Translations under genes and position numbers: made by a program
Part shown: piece by piece, positions 59,859 through 64,000 of the stretch
How positions within the stretch are numbered: the stretch's first letter is position 1
How the letters are laid out: every line of letters starts with the position of its first letter
Notes under the pieces: model-generated
What the model saw: the letters and a program-made list of their open reading frames with translations, nothing else
The model's database searches: none
Told to the model about the DNA's origin: nothing
Origin: Duganella dendranthematis
GTDB taxonomy: Bacteria > Pseudomonadota > Gammaproteobacteria > Burkholderiales > Burkholderiaceae_D
Length of the DNA stretch: 64,000 nucleotides
NCBI RefSeq assembly: GCF_012849375.1
Contig: NZ_CP051684.1
Location: forward strand, 1,612,001-1,676,000
Direction: 5' to 3'

Positions 59859-61307
59859 TTAACTAAATTCGCCGACCTTGACGATCTTGAGCGCGTTGGT
59901 GCCGCCGACCTGGCCCATCGGGGAACCCGAGGTCACCACGATCAGGTCGCCCTTCTTGACGACGCCCTGCGCGACCAGCAACTCTTCCGCTTTTTTCAGC
60001 ACGGCGGCGCTGCCGCCTTCCTGCAGCAAATTGTATGCCTTCACGTTACGGTACAGCGACACTTTACGCAGCGTGGTGATCGATGGCGTCAGCGCGAAGA
60101 TCGGCGTGTCGATGTTGTGACGGCTCATCCACAGCGCGGTCGAGCCGGACTCGGTCAGCGCCACAATCGCCTTCACCGCCAGGTGGTGCGCGGTGAACAG
60201 CGCGCCGTAGGCGATCGACTGGTCGATGCGGGTGAAGGTCGCGTTGAGGAAATCGGCGTCCAGCTTGTTGTACTCGGACTGCTCGGCTTCCACGCAAATG
60301 GCGGCCATCATTTCCACGGTTTCGATCGGATAGCGGCCCGATGCGGTTTCGGCCGACGTCATGACGGCGTCGGTGCCGTCCAGCACGGCGTTGGCCACAT
60401 CCGAGACTTCGGCGCGGGTCGGCACGGCGTTGAAGATCATCGACTCCATCATCTGGGTCGCGGTGATCGCCAGCTTGTTCGACTCGCGCGCCATGCGGAT
60501 CATGCGCTTTTGCAGCGCCGGCACGGCGGCGTTGCCCACTTCCACCGCCAGGTCGCCACGGGCAACCATGATGCCGTCGGAGGCGTCGAGGATCTCCTGC
60601 AGCAGCGGGATCGCTTCGGCGCGTTCGATCTTGGCGATCATCATCGGCTTGTGGCCGTAGGCGTCACCGGCGATATTGGCCAGCTGGCGCGCCATTTCCA
60701 TGTCGGTGGCGCTTTTCGGGAACGAGATCGCCAGGTAATCGGCCTGGAAACTCATGGCCGTCTTGATGTCTTCCATGTCCTTGGCGGTCAGCGCCGGCGC
60801 GGTCAAGCCGCCACCCAGGCGGTTGATGCCCTTGTTGTTGGACAGCTCGCCGCCGATTTTGCAGACGGTGTAAATCTCGCTGCCCACCACTTTTTCCACC
60901 ACCAGCACGATCAGGCCGTCGTTCAGCAACAGCTGGTCTTCCGGACGCACGTCCTGCGGCAGTGCCTTGTAGTCCAGCCCCACGCGTTCCTGGTTGCCCA
61001 GTTCGCCGTTCTCGCCCCATTTGGCGTCCAGGATGAACTTGTCGCCCTTGGCCAGTTCGATCTTGCCTTGCTCAAACTTACCAACGCGGATTTTCGGCCC
61101 CTGCATGTCCGCCATGATCGCCACTTCGCGGCCGCACTCGGCAGCCGCCTCGCGCACCAGACGGGCGCGGTCGATGTGGTCCTGCGCCTTGCCGTGCGAG
61201 AAGTTCAAGCGCACGACATCGACACCGGCACGGATCATCTTGACCAGTACGTTGAAGTCGGTAGAAGCTGGGCCAATCGTGGCGACAATTTTGGTGCTAC
61301 GAGACAT
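59859..61307 (-). CDS. pyk: Pyruvate kinase
   Basis: A 482-residue enzyme: [12 protein letters not shown] start, [19 protein letters not shown] with the catalytic Lys, [12 protein letters not shown], and a C-terminal allosteric domain. Makes pyruvate and ATP from phosphoenolpyruvate. Sits between pgk and fba in the same direction, so pgk-pyk-fba form a glycolytic cluster. Confidence 0.96.
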   Translation of the reverse strand: MSRSTKIVATIGPASTDFNVLVKMIRAGVDVVRLNFSHGKAQDHIDRARLVREAAAECGREVAIMADMQGPKIRVGKFEQGKIELAKGDKFILDAKWGENGELGNQERVGLDYKALPQDVRPEDQLLLNDGLIVLVVEKVVGSEIYTVCKIGGELSNNKGINRLGGGLTAPALTAKDMEDIKTAMSFQADYLAISFPKSATDMEMARQLANIAGDAYGHKPMMIAKIERAEAIPLLQEILDASDGIMVARGDLAVEVGNAAVPALQKRMIRMARESNKLAITATQMMESMIFNAVPTRAEVSDVANAVLDGTDAVMTSAETASGRYPIETVEMMAAICVEAEQSEYNKLDADFLNATFTRIDQSIAYGALFTAHHLAVKAIVALTESGSTALWMSRHNIDTPIFALTPSITTLRKVSLYRNVKAYNLLQEGGSAAVLKKAEELLVAQGVVKKGDLIVVTSGSPMGQVGGTNALKIVKVGEFS

Positions 61308-61381
61308 AGTATTCCTTAGCAGTAGGTCATGCGAACAGTTCCCGCGCGGCGCGGAAACCAGGGTTTATTGCGGTTAAGACA

Positions 61382-61411
61382 TCAAATCTGTAGGTTTTGC
61401 TACAGATTTGA
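61382..61411. promoter_or_regulatory. Perfect 12-bp inverted repeat between pgk and pyk
   Basis: TCAAATCTGTAG (61382-61393) and CTACAGATTTGA (61400-61411) are perfect inverted copies around GTTTTG. On the minus strand no U tract follows, so it is either a processing or rho-type structure after pgk or a protein-binding site about 75-105 bp upstream of pyk. Confidence 0.55.
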
Positions 61412-61478
61412 CGCCCTTCCCAGGCATTACCTGGATTCTACTGTTAATTTGCTACAAAGCACGACCGTGCTATTCCTC

Positions 61479-62693
<1,215 letters not shown>

Positions 62694-62760
62694 GGCTACC
62701 CAAAGTCGAGTTGGAGGAAGAGCGCTATTCTACCGCAAGCCGGAGTTGATTTTTCTGTTA

Positions 62761-63093
62761 TTAAATTACAGAAATCAGCCTTAATGCTGTGAAGAAAGCC
62801 ATGCCGAATATGATGGTCTCCAGCATATTGCGTCGCAGCAAATAATAGACGGTGGCGACGATGCCGGCCACCAGTTTCAGATTGCTGGCGTCCAGCACCG
62901 GCTGGCCATCGGCGGCGAGGATCAGGTCCGGCGCCACAATCGCCGCCAGCGCGCAGGCCGGCGCGTAGCGCAACATTTCCTGCACCCGCTTGGGGATGGT
63001 GACACGGTGGCCGACCAGCCAGAACCCGCTGCGGGTGGCGGCCGTGGCCAGCGCCAGCACGAAGATCACCACCCAGATTTCCCAGTCAGCCAT
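62761..63093 (-). CDS. azlD: AzlD domain protein (branched-chain amino-acid export)
   Basis: A 110-residue protein with three to four membrane helices; RVQEMLRYAPACALAAIVAPDLIL is the typical AzlD segment. Small partner of AzlC; the pair exports branched-chain amino acids or analogues. It overlaps azlC by 8 bp. Confidence 0.88.
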   Translation of the reverse strand: MADWEIWVVIFVLALATAATRSGFWLVGHRVTIPKRVQEMLRYAPACALAAIVAPDLILAADGQPVLDASNLKLVAGIVATVYYLLRRNMLETIIFGMAFFTALRLISVI

Positions 63094-63832
63094 GCTTGCT
63101 CCTCAATTTCTCGGCGGTCTCGCCGACCAGCATCGCACTCAGCATGCCGGCCAGTACCGCCGCCAGCAAGCCGAGCTTGTACGGCAGGCCGTGCGCCAGC
63201 ACCGACACGGCGCCCGCCACCAGCACGCCGCACAACGCCGGCCGCCCCGCCGTCAGCGGCACCATGACGCAAATAATCGCCAACGTGCCGGCAAAACTCA
63301 GATTCCACTCCGGCGGCACCACGCTGCCGAGCAACACGCCGGCAATTGAGCCGATCTGCCACGACGCCCAGTTGGGATACAGCAGCCCCTTCAGATACGA
63401 CAGCTTGCCGATCTCGGGCGCCGGCGACGGGTATTTTTGCAGGAACAGTGCCACGGAGATGTCGCCGGACACATAACCCAGCGTCAGGCGCTGGCGCCAC
63501 GGCAGGTGGGCAAAATGCGGCGCCAGCAGCGCCGAAAAGATCACAAAACGCAGATTGACCACCAGCGCGGTCACGAAGATGACCCAGATCGGCGCATCGG
63601 CCGCGATCAGCGGCAAGGCCGCCAGTTGGGCCGAGCCGGCAAACACCACCAGCGTCATGCCCAGCGCCTGCGGGATCGTCAAACCCGACTTGACCATGGC
63701 GATGCCCACCACCAGGCCCCAGGCGCCGATACCGAACAGCGACGGCAGGCCGGTCTTGACGCCGGCGCGCCAGGACGGTTCGTGGTGGGTGGCGACGCAG
63801 GGTGCGGCGGCCGCAGGGCTGGATTCAATCAT
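63086..63832 (-). CDS. azlC: AzlC family permease
   Basis: A 248-residue integral membrane protein: GLPSLFGIGAWGLVVGIAMV near the N-terminus, MTLVVFAGSAQLAAL and NLRFVIFSALLAPH are the family signature. Large subunit of the AzlCD exporter. First gene of the pair, divergent from the last, truncated gene. Confidence 0.92.
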   Translation of the reverse strand: MIESSPAAAAPCVATHHEPSWRAGVKTGLPSLFGIGAWGLVVGIAMVKSGLTIPQALGMTLVVFAGSAQLAALPLIAADAPIWVIFVTALVVNLRFVIFSALLAPHFAHLPWRQRLTLGYVSGDISVALFLQKYPSPAPEIGKLSYLKGLLYPNWASWQIGSIAGVLLGSVVPPEWNLSFAGTLAIICVMVPLTAGRPALCGVLVAGAVSVLAHGLPYKLGLLAAVLAGMLSAMLVGETAEKLRSKHG

Positions 63833-63905
63833 GGGACAGTTGTGGCATTCCCGCCACAGGGTGGGCCGGACCGGGGTTGTAGAGGCGCTATTTTACCGAC
63901 GATTT

Positions 63906-63932
63906 TTGTCAACTGCGCGAATCCGTTAAAAT
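63906..63932 (+). promoter_or_regulatory. Possible promoter of the window-end gene
   Basis: TTGTCA (63906-63911) and TAAAAT (63927-63932) with 15-bp spacing (16 if TTTGTC is taken) stand 36 bp before the ATG at 63968. Spacing is slightly short of the optimum. Confidence 0.4.
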
Positions 63933-63967
63933 CGTGGTTTTCTCTTAGCCATCCGGAGCCACAAGAA

Positions 63968-64000
63968 ATGACCAACCCTAAAGCCGCCGCCGCCGCAGTT
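63968..64000 (+). CDS. Start of an unidentified gene (3' end outside window)
   Basis: An ATG at 63968 opens a frame of 11 codons (MTNPKAAAAAV) to the window edge, with CGGAG 12 bp upstream and a possible promoter. Too short to identify. Confidence 0.55.
   Translation, partial: MTNPKAAAAAV

Overview
The window looks like a chromosomal segment of a high-GC betaproteobacterium, most likely an Oxalobacteraceae member of the Massilia/Duganella/Janthinobacterium type. This is inferred from the gene order pgk-pyk-fba-purC-purE-purK-tsaC, the many two-component and cyclic-di-GMP proteins, the family-level look of the proteins and the GC-rich codon use. No rRNA, tRNA, CRISPR array, insertion sequence or phage gene was seen.

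Layout. 1-3200: end of a glycine-zipper protein, then a small SDR/SnoaL-like/VOC operon facing a LysR regulator. 3209-12191: a carbohydrate-utilization block on the minus strand: OprB-type porin, BNR-4 protein (candidate polysaccharide lyase), TonB-dependent receptor, GH35/DUF5597 galactosidase-like enzyme and glucarate dehydratase. 12367-16057: a small membrane protein and a MacAB-type efflux system. 16185-20653: an MHYT-PAS hybrid histidine kinase translationally coupled to an HD-GYP response regulator. 20654-28337: a possible seven-gene minus-strand run: gmd, rmd, two glycosyltransferases (GDP-D-rhamnose and D-rhamnan-like synthesis), an OmpR-type regulator, its sensor kinase and an alpha-oxoamine synthase. 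28510-35792: maeB, a small hypothetical gene, thiL, a REC-PAS-GGDEF-EAL-REC protein and pncC.

35855-39000 is the accessory heart of the window. It holds two genes that resemble IncP plasmid TraL and TraM without any other conjugation gene. Convergent to them is a compact, low-GC three-gene operon: a pentapeptide-repeat protein with a channel-like two-helix C-terminus, a nucleotidyltransferase with a HEPN-like motif, and a 100-residue helical protein. This operon is the best candidate here for an undescribed system.

39051-50936: an ArsR-controlled zinc/cadmium CDF exporter with a clear operator, cysK, an FKBP isomerase, tcdA, a TPR protein, a one-frame hemerythrin-PdxH fusion, a cyclopropane-fatty-acid-synthase homologue, msrA, a flavin reductase, gcdH, and an AraC regulator facing an SDR. 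50980-54784: OmpW, a GDSL lipoprotein and an alpha/beta-hydrolase lipoprotein. 54875-62693: housekeeping purine and glycolysis genes. 62761-63832: azlC and azlD. The window ends 11 codons into a plus-strand gene.
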